Positions 7,292 to 14,433 of a stretch of DNA of 38,608 nucleotides are shown in pieces. Positions within the stretch are counted from its first letter, which is position 1; the number at the start of each line of letters is the position of its first letter. The DNA comes from a virus. Under the pieces are notes generated by a model. The model saw only the letters and a list, made by a program, of their open reading frames with translations, searched no databases and was not told the origin of the DNA. The DNA is taken from positions 1-38,608 of the IMG/VR virus record IMGVR_UViG_3300037264_005791. One strand, 5' to 3'. The position numbers and the translations under genes are program-made.

Positions 7292-8275
7292 TTAGGTAGA
7301 ATAAATTTTATTATAAACCGCATCTTTATAAGATGTTGGATATAATGACTGTTTTAAGTCAAAACCAGGAAATAAACTCAATAATTCCCCAATTTGTTTC
7401 TTGGTTATCATTCTAGCTTCTTTAAAAAATCCATCAAGACAACTAATAGTATTGTAATATAACCTACCTAGAAACCAATTCCTTATTTGCACCATTCCTT
7501 GGGAAAGATCATCCCTTAAAAATCCCAAAAACTCAAATACATCCTTAACATCTAACCAAGCTAAATTATCTGGCGACCTCTGCTTTGCCGTTTCAAGAAA
7601 GTGGATTAATAACCTTGTCCAATTCTTAACAAAAAATGAATTCTTACACAATGTATGCTCCCCAATTCTAAATTCAATCGTGTTTCGTTCTCCCGCCCAC
7701 AAGTGGTAAGTATTCACGCTGTTATATTTTGTGACACCCAATGCCTCTATAAGCCTTGTTGTAGTGATAGGGTATACGTCGTCTACCCAATCCCACAAAC
7801 CTATGGGTTGACAATAACGATTATTCTTGCGACTATCAGGCACACTATCAAAAAATACAGGTTCACACTTTATCCACCACCGCAGAATATTACCAATCTC
7901 TTCTTCTGCCAAATCATTAACGTCTATATGCAAGTGATACGAACAATTAGAATCAGCAGATATGCGGGAATGATATTGAAAAACATCAATGACCTGGCAT
8001 ACTTTCTTTAAGCCATACCAACCCTGAAATACAGGGGAACAAACTTCCATCCCACAACTATTATCTGGTTTAAGCACCCAATAGCCATGAGTCTTATACC
8101 AATGTGTGTGTTGATAAGCCCTTACTTCTACATATTCCCCAAGAGTCTCCGCTACGAGATTGGCCACATAATGAATGCCATCGGGCAGAATGTCCCTTGT
8201 AGTCATGTTTACGCCATCAAAAGCGTTGATTTCAATTTCTGCTCCAGCAGGACGACAATATAAAAAATTAAACAT
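7292..8275 (-). CDS. Amidoligase-like enzyme
   Basis: This 327-residue protein fits the putative amidoligase family, a glutamine-synthetase/COOH-NH2-ligase fold that forms amide bonds using ATP. Visible features are the N-terminal GAEIEI strand, LKPDNSCGMEVCSPVFQG (acidic metal/ATP site), a histidine-rich SYHLHIDVND strand, and the late block ERNTIEFRIGEHTLC. Such proteins occur in phages and mobile elements and are proposed to modify peptides, cell-wall peptides or nucleotides; the substrate here is unknown. A TATAAT-like element (TATATAATG on the minus strand near 8307-8299) lies upstream, divergent from the 8335 gene. The family call is good, the substrate is open. Confidence 0.75.
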   Translation of the reverse strand: MFNFLYCRPAGAEIEINAFDGVNMTTRDILPDGIHYVANLVAETLGEYVEVRAYQHTHWYKTHGYWVLKPDNSCGMEVCSPVFQGWYGLKKVCQVIDVFQYHSRISADSNCSYHLHIDVNDLAEEEIGNILRWWIKCEPVFFDSVPDSRKNNRYCQPIGLWDWVDDVYPITTTRLIEALGVTKYNSVNTYHLWAGERNTIEFRIGEHTLCKNSFFVKNWTRLLIHFLETAKQRSPDNLAWLDVKDVFEFLGFLRDDLSQGMVQIRNWFLGRLYYNTISCLDGFFKEARMITKKQIGELLSLFPGFDLKQSLYPTSYKDAVYNKIYST

Positions 8276-8298
8276 AGTATTGACTAATTAGCCCAAAC

Positions 8299-8307
8299 AT
8301 TATATAC
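8299..8307. promoter_or_regulatory. Divergent promoter candidate
   Basis: The sequence attatatac lies 28 bases before the plus-strand ATG at 8335. Its complement reads TATATAAT on the minus strand, about 23 bases before the amidoligase ATG at 8275. It could act as the -10 element in both directions. No convincing -35 was seen, which would fit phage late promoters of the TATAAATA type. Confidence 0.45.
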
Positions 8308-8334
8308 TAATTAAGTTCTTGTCGAGTAAATATT

Positions 8335-8787
8335 ATGAAACAATGTTTAATGATCGAAACAAAGGATCGCAAAAAGTTCTTTACACATGAAAAGAACTTT
8401 CCCCAACTCATTGAATTCTCCAAAACTTTCAATGCAGAAATCTCAAAGGTCCAAATTCCTAGCGAAGCAGAAGTTCTTGAACTAGAAGAACTTGCCCCTG
8501 CTCTGTGTGAAAAGAAGCCGCAAAAAACAGTAGATTACAAGGTGTTAGAACGCAAACTATACAGAATCAATCGTCACAAAACCTTGTCTAAAGCCAGGAA
8601 AATACAGAAATATATTCAAGAAAAACTACTGACAGGGCACCCTGTTACATTAAAAGAACTAGCCGAGAAATTCAAGGGACTGACCAATGCTTGTCTTTGT
8701 AATCATTTCAAACAAATTCGAGTAATCATGACAAAAAAAGGTTACAATTTCGTTAAAATGGGTGGTGGTAAATATAAAATCAATTGA
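8335..8787 (+). CDS. Probable DNA-binding protein
   Basis: This 150-residue, basic protein opens with MKQCLMIETKDRKKFFTHEK, then an acidic linker. The C-terminal half looks like a winged-helix domain: a helix (KTLSKARKIQKYIQEKLLTG), then HPVTLKELAEKFKGLTNACL as helix-turn-helix, and a basic wing ending GGGKYKIN. It stands alone on the plus strand between divergent promoters and a shared terminator, as a regulator might. Target and role are not known. Confidence 0.65.
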   Translation: MKQCLMIETKDRKKFFTHEKNFPQLIEFSKTFNAEISKVQIPSEAEVLELEELAPALCEKKPQKTVDYKVLERKLYRINRHKTLSKARKIQKYIQEKLLTGHPVTLKELAEKFKGLTNACLCNHFKQIRVIMTKKGYNFVKMGGGKYKIN

Positions 8788-8793
8788 TAAAAA

Positions 8794-8819
8794 GAAAGGC
8801 TGGCAATTGCCAGCCTTTC
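8794..8819 (-). terminator. Intrinsic terminator between convergent genes
   Basis: A perfect 26-base palindrome (gaaaggctggcaa and its complement) sits between the ends of the 8335-8787 gene and uvsX. On the minus strand it is followed by TTTTTAT, so it is best read as the uvsX terminator. On the plus strand no T-run follows, though the stem could still stall polymerase. Confidence 0.8.
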
Positions 8820-8842
8820 CCATAACCCGCATGGTTACTTAC

Positions 8843-9997
8843 TTATGCATAATCATCCGCTTCATCTTTCGCTTCAATCTCTTCGTTCTCTTCATTCTCA
8901 CTTTGACCAATAGCTGAACCAAAGATTGCAACATAATCTCTTAATTCCTGTTCGTCTTTAGCATCAACCAAGGCAGGACATTTGTAGAGAGTGTCGGCGT
9001 CTATATCATTACGAGCTTTAGAAGCCCTGAATTTAATATCCTGGCCACCAGCCCACGGCTCCATAACCTGATAACTACCCTGACCAGCCTTTTCAATTCG
9101 ACTAGACTGAATTAAAGCTGTTAGTAGTCCACTCAATGGATTTACGCCATCTTTCCAAAACAATTGGACACCCTCTGCTTCAAGGAAAGGTGCTGTGCAA
9201 CGGTTCTTGACATTCCTTACTTTCAAGTTAATGCCCATCGCCGTACCTAACTTTTTATTTTCAATCTTCTTCTGAACCGCCGTACAAACACGAAGACTTG
9301 CGTAAAACTTCAAAGACTCACCACCACCACCTGAAATAATTGGGTTGCCATACATTACACCAATTTTCAATCTTGTCTGATTGAGAATAAGTAGCGTGCA
9401 ATTAGTCTTTTCCAACAAGGTATTTAACTTCCTAAATTCCTTGCTACAAATTCGTGCCCGAACACCTGGCTGATCCTTCTTGTCAGGATTCCAGTCCCTT
9501 TGCGTTTCTGCTATTTCGTCGCTGCTTGGAGAAGCAGACAGGCTATCATAGACAAACACCAATGGTGTCTCAGGGTCTTTCTCACGAAGATTTCGAATTG
9601 TAGAATAAATCTTATCGAAACAACCTTCTAAAGAATCTACGCCATTCGAAGGATCGAAGACGAGAACTTTATCAAGGTCGATGTGACTTGTTTTAACAAT
9701 CCATTCATTATTAAGGGAATTTTCACAGTCCAAATAAACGGGGATACCGCCAATAGCTTGACAACCTCTTACAACATTACAGCCCCAATATGTCTTACCT
9801 GAACCCTCTGCACCATAAAATTCCGTGATACGACCACCTGGAATACCACCGCCCATGAATTTGCCACTACATGTCCAGTTAAAGGCTAAATTTCCAGTGT
9901 CGATGAAATATTTCACGGGAGTTGTACTGCTTAATACCTCTGCTTTAGTCACTTTCGCAAGGAAATTAAAAATATCGTCATTCTTCTTTTTTGCCAT
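8843..9997 (-). CDS. uvsX: UvsX/RecA-like recombinase
   Basis: This 384-residue strand-exchange recombinase loads on single-stranded DNA and drives recombination-dependent replication. Seen: Walker A GAEGSGKT (62-69), the catalytic-strand segment PVYLDCENSLNNEW, Walker B-like LVFVYDSLSA, and the DNA-binding loop region around LILNQTRLKIGVMYGNPIIS followed by GGGGES. The C-terminus is highly acidic (ENEENEEIEAKDEADDYA), as in RecA and UvsX. ATG 9997 is chosen because GAGGAA lies 8 bases upstream; earlier in-frame ATGs lack a site. It is separated from the SSB gene by a hairpin, so the two may be expressed at different levels. Confidence 0.92.
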   Translation of the reverse strand: MAKKKNDDIFNFLAKVTKAEVLSSTTPVKYFIDTGNLAFNWTCSGKFMGGGIPGGRITEFYGAEGSGKTYWGCNVVRGCQAIGGIPVYLDCENSLNNEWIVKTSHIDLDKVLVFDPSNGVDSLEGCFDKIYSTIRNLREKDPETPLVFVYDSLSASPSSDEIAETQRDWNPDKKDQPGVRARICSKEFRKLNTLLEKTNCTLLILNQTRLKIGVMYGNPIISGGGGESLKFYASLRVCTAVQKKIENKKLGTAMGINLKVRNVKNRCTAPFLEAEGVQLFWKDGVNPLSGLLTALIQSSRIEKAGQGSYQVMEPWAGGQDIKFRASKARNDIDADTLYKCPALVDAKDEQELRDYVAIFGSAIGQSENEENEEIEAKDEADDYA

Positions 9998-10032
9998 AAA
10001 ATAGTTCCTCATAGTAATTAATTTAGTAAGAG

Positions 10033-10066
10033 AAAATCCCTGTGGCCTCAAAGCCACAGGGATTTT
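10033..10066 (-). terminator. Hairpin between SSB and uvsX genes
   Basis: Arms 10033-10046 and 10053-10066 pair perfectly over 14 bp around a 6-base loop. The stem has GC-rich inner pairs and A/T outer pairs (aaaatccc...gggatttt), so it can act in either direction. It lies directly after the stop of the SSB gene and probably makes most SSB transcripts monocistronic. Confidence 0.75.
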
Positions 10067-10075
10067 AGTTGTGAT

Positions 10076-11098
10076 TTACTCGACCTTGTTAAGATCGTCG
10101 TCAAGACCTTCCAAGAACTTGTCTTCTGCCAAGGCGTCATCCTCGGTTGCCAAAACTGCTTTCGGTGCTGCCTTGGATACAGGCTTGGCCTTCTCAGACG
10201 CAACCTGTTCAGCTAGATTTGTTGGCTCTGCCTTCTTGCGATACTTGCTCATATCGAACGAAGTATCGTCGTCTGGTAGTGCGCCAGTGTACTTCTGAAG
10301 CGCGATATCCATTTCGGATGTTGGCTTCACAACGCGGAGAGCGGCTAGATCATGGAGACTACCCATCCATGTCTCAATCTGTTCCTTGTCACCGAGCGGT
10401 GATGGGTTTTGGAACTTGGAGTCGTCGTAGTAAGGGAAATTACCAACTGGACGTAGTTTCTTAACGATCTTGAAGTCACGACCATTGATTAGGTCGCTAA
10501 CGTCGCCAAGACCCTTCTCACCAGCCTTTGGATCACCAACTACCGCACGAACAATTCTTTCGTGAAGGGTTTTGCCGATAGACAAAATCTTTGGGCCTTC
10601 ACTCTTCTCAAGGTTGCCCTTCTTATCGAAATGACGAACTATGGCATTGTAGTAATATCGCTCAATAGCCTTGACCCTGCTATATTCAGCGTGAAGTAAT
10701 TTGCCCTCTGCACTTTCCTTGCCAGCCGCTTCAACCTCTGCCCAAATTGCACGGCCATAGCAACAGTGCGGGCATGAGTCTTTTGGATCAGTGTCTACCC
10801 AATACTTCTTGCCACCCTTGCCAGTTACTAACTCGCGCGGACAATGGAAGTTTCGACCACCCTTTTTGCGATCTCTTTCATCTTTAATCAAACGGTGGGT
10901 TCGAGTTGCACAATAGAATTTCTTCCCCTTAGCAGGCGGAAGAAGTCTAACAATAACGAAACCCTCTTTTTCAGGCATAATAACAAACTTCTCTAAGAAA
11001 TTGTTATTACCGCCAGCGGCTCCATCTTCTTCGCCGCCTAAGCGGTCTGCTTCTTCAAGCATCACAGACATGTCAAGCGCATCATAGTTTTGTGACAT
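10076..11098 (-). CDS. gp32-like single-stranded DNA-binding protein
   Basis: This 340-residue SSB of the T4 gp32 type coats single-stranded DNA at forks and recruits replication and recombination proteins. Evidence is a basic and aromatic OB-fold core (EGFVIVRLLPPAKGKKFYCA), a zinc-site pattern with Cys/His at HCPRE (85-89) and DSCPHCC (107-113), and a strongly acidic C-terminal tail (LEGLDDDLNKVE) that in this family binds partner proteins. A strong ribosome site (GAGGAG) precedes the ATG. The hairpin after its stop and the upstream gene cluster suggest high expression. Neighbour uvsX fits a recombination module. Confidence 0.88.
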   Translation of the reverse strand: MSQNYDALDMSVMLEEADRLGGEEDGAAGGNNNFLEKFVIMPEKEGFVIVRLLPPAKGKKFYCATRTHRLIKDERDRKKGGRNFHCPRELVTGKGGKKYWVDTDPKDSCPHCCYGRAIWAEVEAAGKESAEGKLLHAEYSRVKAIERYYYNAIVRHFDKKGNLEKSEGPKILSIGKTLHERIVRAVVGDPKAGEKGLGDVSDLINGRDFKIVKKLRPVGNFPYYDDSKFQNPSPLGDKEQIETWMGSLHDLAALRVVKPTSEMDIALQKYTGALPDDDTSFDMSKYRKKAEPTNLAEQVASEKAKPVSKAAPKAVLATEDDALAEDKFLEGLDDDLNKVE

Positions 11099-11108
11099 TG
11101 TATTCTCC

Positions 11109-11372
11109 TCAGTTAGTAAAATGTTGTGTCGGTTTCACCTTCACAGTGATCCTGTTATATTGGATATCGTAATTCTTGTCAATGAAACTTAAATGTTTTT
11201 GAAAATTATTTTCCCAAGTCTTCTGCTGGCGGTCCACCGCAACAAAGATTTGGTGCAAATCCTTCGGTGCTGTCAATCCATTTGGACTTGCCGCGAACCC
11301 GTGCAGTAGGATCATCGTCGCTACTATCAACATCAGGGTCTTTTTCCTTAAAAGCCTTGTCAGTAAGTTCAT
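11109..11372 (-). CDS. Overlapping small ORF, uncertain
   Basis: An 87-codon frame overlaps the 3' part of the 11206-11583 gene in another frame and continues nearly 100 bases beyond it, ending 10 bases before the SSB start. The part beyond the overlap reads like ordinary phage protein (LSFIDKNYDIQYNRITVKVK). The overlapping N-terminal part contains a hydrophobic stretch (LMLIVATMILLHGFAAS) that may be only a shadow. It could be a nested membrane or signal-peptide gene, a shorter gene from a GTG near 11250, or the remains of a frameshifted C-terminus. No ribosome site was found. Confidence 0.3.
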   Translation of the reverse strand: MNLLTRLLRKKTLMLIVATMILLHGFAASPNGLTAPKDLHQIFVAVDRQQKTWENNFQKHLSFIDKNYDIQYNRITVKVKPTQHFTN

Positions 11373-11583
11373 TCATTGCTTTCAAAGCCTTTTGTAACTC
11401 TGGAGAGCCATTACGGATCGGTTGTTTTCTGTGTTCGGCCTTGTTGACACTCCGCTCCAATTTGTCTTGTGCTTCAATCTGCTTGGTTAGCACATGCGCG
11501 GCTTCACGCTTTTTCAGTATCTTTTTGCGGACTTCTCGTTCACGCTCTTTCTTTTTCTGAAACTTTTTTTCTACACGTCCCAT
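11206..11583 (-). CDS. Charged coiled-coil-like protein, unknown
   Basis: This 125-residue product is highly basic at the N-terminus (GRVEKKFQKKKEREREVRKK), then acidic (DPDVDSSDDDP), and ends in CCGGPPAEDLGK. It is predicted to be helical and partly disordered. A GGGAG ribosome site lies before the ATG, two bases after the upstream stop. The position just ahead of the SSB gene suggests a replication or late-transcription accessory, but no homology is recognised. Confidence 0.6.
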   Translation of the reverse strand: MGRVEKKFQKKKEREREVRKKILKKREAAHVLTKQIEAQDKLERSVNKAEHRKQPIRNGSPELQKALKAMNELTDKAFKEKDPDVDSSDDDPTARVRGKSKWIDSTEGFAPNLCCGGPPAEDLGK

Positions 11584-11585
11584 TG

Positions 11586-12275
11586 TTATCTCCCTCTAAT
11601 ATCAGGCATTGAGTCTTTTTCGTATTCCCCAAATGACAATTTCTTTTCTGTGTCACGGTCTACTGTGGACCGAAATCCTTGTACTAAATTCTGATCGGCA
11701 TTCAGAAAGTAATCATCAAAAATAGTAATTTCACGTTTATTTTCATCCAACATCGTGTAAATCAACCTGCCGAATTGCTTCGGATCAGGAACTTCATTAA
11801 ATACTGGATAACGTTTGTTAGGTAAAAACGCCAACCCGTTACCTTTAACTTTGGCAAGGTTTTGGTCCCCTGGATCAAGAGCAACCCACTTGATGGGTCT
11901 TCCTATGGGTCCAGCGATATTAACTTTGTTGTTGGCAGGCACCATTGCACCATTTGTCGTCGGTTGGTCTTCTGTAAATTCATGAACAATAATGCTAGCA
12001 TCTGTATCTAATTCAAATTTCTTGTTCTTAATTACAATGCCACCCTTAGTTTCACGGAAACTAACTTTTGTCTTCTTGTATTCGTAAATCTCAACGTCTG
12101 GAAGTATCCAAATATCACGTCTAGCAAGCTGTGACATTATAACCGAGGCAAGCTTCTCTAAAGGCAAATCCTCGTAAGCATTGCCTACTTTCTTTTTCAA
12201 TTCCTTGACTTCTTCCTTGTTGTAGTTCCCACTCGCATCCTTTTCGTGGTAATGGTATAAAACTTCGTATCCCAT
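11586..12275 (-). CDS. Hypothetical protein upstream of SSB
   Basis: This 229-residue protein (MGYEVLYHYHEKDASGNYNK...) is alpha/beta with a segment VSFRETKGGIVIKNKKFELD and a later IYTMLDENKREITIFDDYFL. I do not recognise a family. An AAAGG ribosome site precedes the ATG, and a TATAATAT element lies about 15 bases further upstream. It begins the three-gene run that leads to the SSB. Confidence 0.6.
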   Translation of the reverse strand: MGYEVLYHYHEKDASGNYNKEEVKELKKKVGNAYEDLPLEKLASVIMSQLARRDIWILPDVEIYEYKKTKVSFRETKGGIVIKNKKFELDTDASIIVHEFTEDQPTTNGAMVPANNKVNIAGPIGRPIKWVALDPGDQNLAKVKGNGLAFLPNKRYPVFNEVPDPKQFGRLIYTMLDENKREITIFDDYFLNADQNLVQGFRSTVDRDTEKKLSFGEYEKDSMPDIRGR

Positions 12276-12321
12276 AATAAGCCTTTCTATATTATAGTAT
12301 TTATCACAATCAATTAAATTT

Positions 12322-12942
12322 TTACCTAATTACCATACCAACTCCATAATCAGTCTTAACATAAACTGGTTCTCTGTTTACACTTGTGCAAAAATCCTTA
12401 AAAGCAACCAGTGAAGGTTTATACTTATTCAAGTAATCGGCAACGATTATACCATTTTTAGCCATCTGGGGCCAAAGTAAATCGTAATATAATCGGTGTT
12501 TATCGTAACTAACTTCTTCATTGATTATTGCCAAATCAATATCCAGAGATTTCAATTTCGTAATGAAAACATCATCATTGCAACCACCTGAATGAATATA
12601 AACCCCACGCTTGTATACATCTTTAATATTACTCTTGCCAAGACGGTCAGAATAGAACTCCCCACCTTTAGTCTCCTGAAATCCCAAAAAGTAGTTTACT
12701 GTCTTGCAAGACTTTAAAAAATTACCACTTAATAACCCTAAACGAAACCCAATTTCAACAAAGGTTTTAGCTTCTGAAATGGTGCCTAACCAGTAGTAGA
12801 ACGGCACATAGGTTGGATTATTGTAAGCAAGGCTCTGCCTTGAGTCTTCTTCTATCAATCTCATGCGGTCCAAGAAAATATGGGAGGGGAGCCTTTTCTT
12901 GAGTTTGGCTTCTACATAAACCTTAATTTCTTCTAGTTTCAT
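12322..12942 (-). CDS. Class I methyltransferase-like protein
   Basis: This 206-residue protein has a Rossmann-like pattern: an acidic glycine-containing strand AKTFVEIGFRLGLLSGNFL (SAM-binding loop position), a later strand LDIDLAIINEEVSYDKHRLY, and AKNGIIVADYLNKY near where small methyltransferases have their last core strands. This resembles family 24 O-methyltransferases. The glycine loop is not the classic GxGxG, so SAM binding is likely but unproven, and a glycan- or capsid-modifying role cannot be excluded. Confidence 0.5.
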   Translation of the reverse strand: MKLEEIKVYVEAKLKKRLPSHIFLDRMRLIEEDSRQSLAYNNPTYVPFYYWLGTISEAKTFVEIGFRLGLLSGNFLKSCKTVNYFLGFQETKGGEFYSDRLGKSNIKDVYKRGVYIHSGGCNDDVFITKLKSLDIDLAIINEEVSYDKHRLYYDLLWPQMAKNGIIVADYLNKYKPSLVAFKDFCTSVNREPVYVKTDYGVGMVIR

Positions 12943-12953
12943 AATGTAAAAGA

Positions 12954-13619
12954 CTAGCTAAATTGTAATTCTTGATAACCATTTTCCGTTGCCCAATGAG
13001 CTAACTTTTCTAAATTTTCTAAATGTCTACGGATTCTGTCTTCAGAAACTCCTGTGCTTATTAAGTTTTTCTGTCTGGTTGGTTCTTGCACAGCATTCTT
13101 AATTGCAAAATCATTGACACTACCCAATTTAATTAACAGATCAGCAGCAGCTATTTCAAAATTATTGACATTGAAACGTGGTAGATTCAATATCCCATGA
13201 AATATAATTTCTGCCATCTCATTTGCCATATTAACTTCAGGTGCAGCACCGCCTTGAGGGTGCATTTTAACCGCAATACGAGCAACTGGTTCTTTAAACA
13301 GGTTAGAAATGTCTGTTTTCCATTGCCCTATCTCTACTCCAGCTTCTTTCAAGTAGTAGCTGATTGCCGATAGTATCTTGGGTAGATTTTCTGGCGGAAT
13401 ACCTTGATGATAAAAATTAAGAACACCTTCGGTCTTCCATGTATCCCCGCCATCAATAGTCAAAAATTCTGAATTGGTCGCCTTGTTTGCCCCTGGTAGA
13501 TGTCTTACTTTACTACCTATATTCCATGATAGTTCATAAATATCTTTATAAGAACTAGCGGTATAATCTTTAATTGTTATTGATACAGACTCATTCAACC
13601 ACTCATTAAATTTTTTCAT
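12954..13619 (-). CDS. Possible virion-internal protein with capsid-targeting-like N-terminus
   Basis: Starting at ATG 13619, the 221-residue product begins MKKFNEWLNESVSI. That resembles T4 capsid-targeting sequences (for example the internal proteins' MKTYQEFIAEA), which are cut after an L/I-x-E motif; here WLNE|S. The rest is alpha/beta with no recognised fold (GGDTWKTEGVLNFYHQGIPP, VARIAVKMHPQGGAAPEVNM). There is no ribosome site; TATATAAT lies 3 bases upstream of the ATG, so the message may be leaderless. Packaging into the head is inference from the N-terminus. Confidence 0.6.
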   Translation of the reverse strand: MKKFNEWLNESVSITIKDYTASSYKDIYELSWNIGSKVRHLPGANKATNSEFLTIDGGDTWKTEGVLNFYHQGIPPENLPKILSAISYYLKEAGVEIGQWKTDISNLFKEPVARIAVKMHPQGGAAPEVNMANEMAEIIFHGILNLPRFNVNNFEIAAADLLIKLGSVNDFAIKNAVQEPTRQKNLISTGVSEDRIRRHLENLEKLAHWATENGYQELQFS

Positions 13620-13622
13620 GCA

Positions 13623-13630
13623 ATTATATA
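13623..13630 (-). promoter_or_regulatory. TATATAAT late-promoter candidate
   Basis: On the minus strand TATATAAT ends 3 bases before the ATG at 13619. As a T4 late-type -10 box its start point would fall at about the ATG, predicting a leaderless transcript. It lies between the strong terminator at 13645-13680 and the gene, so the gene needs its own promoter here. Confidence 0.45.
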
Positions 13631-13644
13631 CATTAAAATAAAAA

Positions 13645-13680
13645 AATCTTGGTTTGTAACACAATTTACAAACCAAGATT
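13645..13680 (-). terminator. Strong intrinsic terminator
   Basis: Arms 13645-13659 and 13666-13680 form a perfect 15-bp stem with a 6-base loop (cacaat). On the minus strand the stem is followed by a T-run with only A interruptions (ttttattttaa). No minus-strand gene ends just upstream, so it must terminate some other transcript from the 13.68-13.85 kb region. Confidence 0.85.
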
Positions 13681-13830
13681 GAAAGGTTGGTTTTCCTTCC
13701 GTAGAACCTACACAGTGGCTTAAACCATCCTGTGTCTATGAAAGTCCCACTCGACTTGCAGTTGGTTTAAAACATCCTCATAGGCGGCTTTAAACCAATT
13801 GATCTGCTAGCCCTTCGACAGAAGACCTAA
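13645..13830 (-). ncRNA. Candidate structured non-coding RNA
   Basis: No credible reading frame covers this stretch, yet the minus strand can fold into consecutive hairpins. These are CTTC/GAAG near 13822; a long stem GCAG plus ttggtttaaa pairing with tttaaacca plus CTGC (13806-13757) with an inner cct/agg stem; AAGTC/GACTT near 13755-13740; and ACACAG/CTGTGT near 13736-13709. The series ends in the perfect terminator at 13645-13680. The motif ggtttaa(a)gcc occurs twice in the loops and stems. A TATATAT element at 13834-13840 lies at the expected upstream end. It resembles no RNA family I know; tRNA and tmRNA foldings were tried by eye and fail. Confidence 0.5.
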
Positions 13831-13833
13831 AAA

Positions 13834-13840
13834 TATATAT
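13834..13840. promoter_or_regulatory. TATATAT element, possible promoter
   Basis: The self-complementary sequence lies 24 bases before the plus-strand ATG at 13864 and just upstream of the candidate minus-strand RNA. It could serve either direction. No clear -35 was seen. Confidence 0.35.
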
Positions 13841-13863
13841 GCACTGACTAAATAAATTTAATT

Positions 13864-14433
13864 ATGCTTAAGTTTAAAGAATGGGTTGTTCAGGAGGCCG
13901 TTGGCTTACAACAAGCGGCTGAACTTTATGGGTTGAAGCCTGGAGTCCTCGTAGATGCCAACTATCTGAAGAATAAGTATAGGGAATTAGCGAAGTTACA
14001 CCACCCCGACCGTGGTGGTAATGCCGACGTGTTTAAGCAGGCCGCTGACGGATATGAATTATTGAAAAACTACATTGGCCAGCAACTTCCAGCATACCAA
14101 CAAACAAGACAGTCGCCTGGAGTCTATACTCCAAGACCACGAAACCCTGCTCAAGAATTAGAACAAGATATTAAGCAAGAATTGAAGCGAGCAATACAAG
14201 CAATGCAACGGGCGCAGACGGGTGACACCTTTGATCCTCGTCTCTTACCAGACGCGGTTGCAGCCGTCTCAAGACTTGTAGACCCAAACACTGGACCTTT
14301 GCGGCATCCTACAATAAATCCCCTATTAAAAAGTAGCCTGGAGCAATGGCTAACTTACGAGAAACAGGGATTCTATAATTATCTCCAAACAATATTGAAT
14401 ACCGCAAAGGATTTACCAGTGTATAAAACCTAA
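13864..14433 (+). CDS. J-domain (DnaJ-like) protein with capsid-targeting-like N-terminus
   Basis: This 189-residue protein has a J domain at about residues 17-70 with the essential HPD motif (HHPDRGG, 46-52). J domains stimulate DnaK/Hsp70 ATPase. The first residues, MLKFKEWVVQEAVG, resemble a T4-type capsid-targeting propeptide (aromatic, two residues, aromatic, then x-x-E), as in two or three other proteins of this window. The C-terminal half (Pro/Arg-rich PGVYTPRPRNPAQ, then helices) has no Gly/Phe or zinc-finger region. It may be packaged and delivered to engage host DnaK early; that is inference. The frame ends 4 bases into the convergent dCMP deaminase gene. Confidence 0.75.
   Translation: MLKFKEWVVQEAVGLQQAAELYGLKPGVLVDANYLKNKYRELAKLHHPDRGGNADVFKQAADGYELLKNYIGQQLPAYQQTRQSPGVYTPRPRNPAQELEQDIKQELKRAIQAMQRAQTGDTFDPRLLPDAVAAVSRLVDPNTGPLRHPTINPLLKSSLEQWLTYEKQGFYNYLQTILNTAKDLPVYKT

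Noticed and set aside
11200-11216. Slippery heptamer GGGAAAA before the stop of the 11206-11583 gene as a -1 frameshift site
   Set aside because: The -1 frame stops after about six codons, while the longer continuing frame is +1, so the heptamer does not connect them.
13755-13830. A tRNA (CAT or other anticodon) in the gene-free stretch
   Set aside because: A D-arm-like word is present, but no acceptor stem, anticodon stem or GTTCRANYC T-arm can be paired on either strand.
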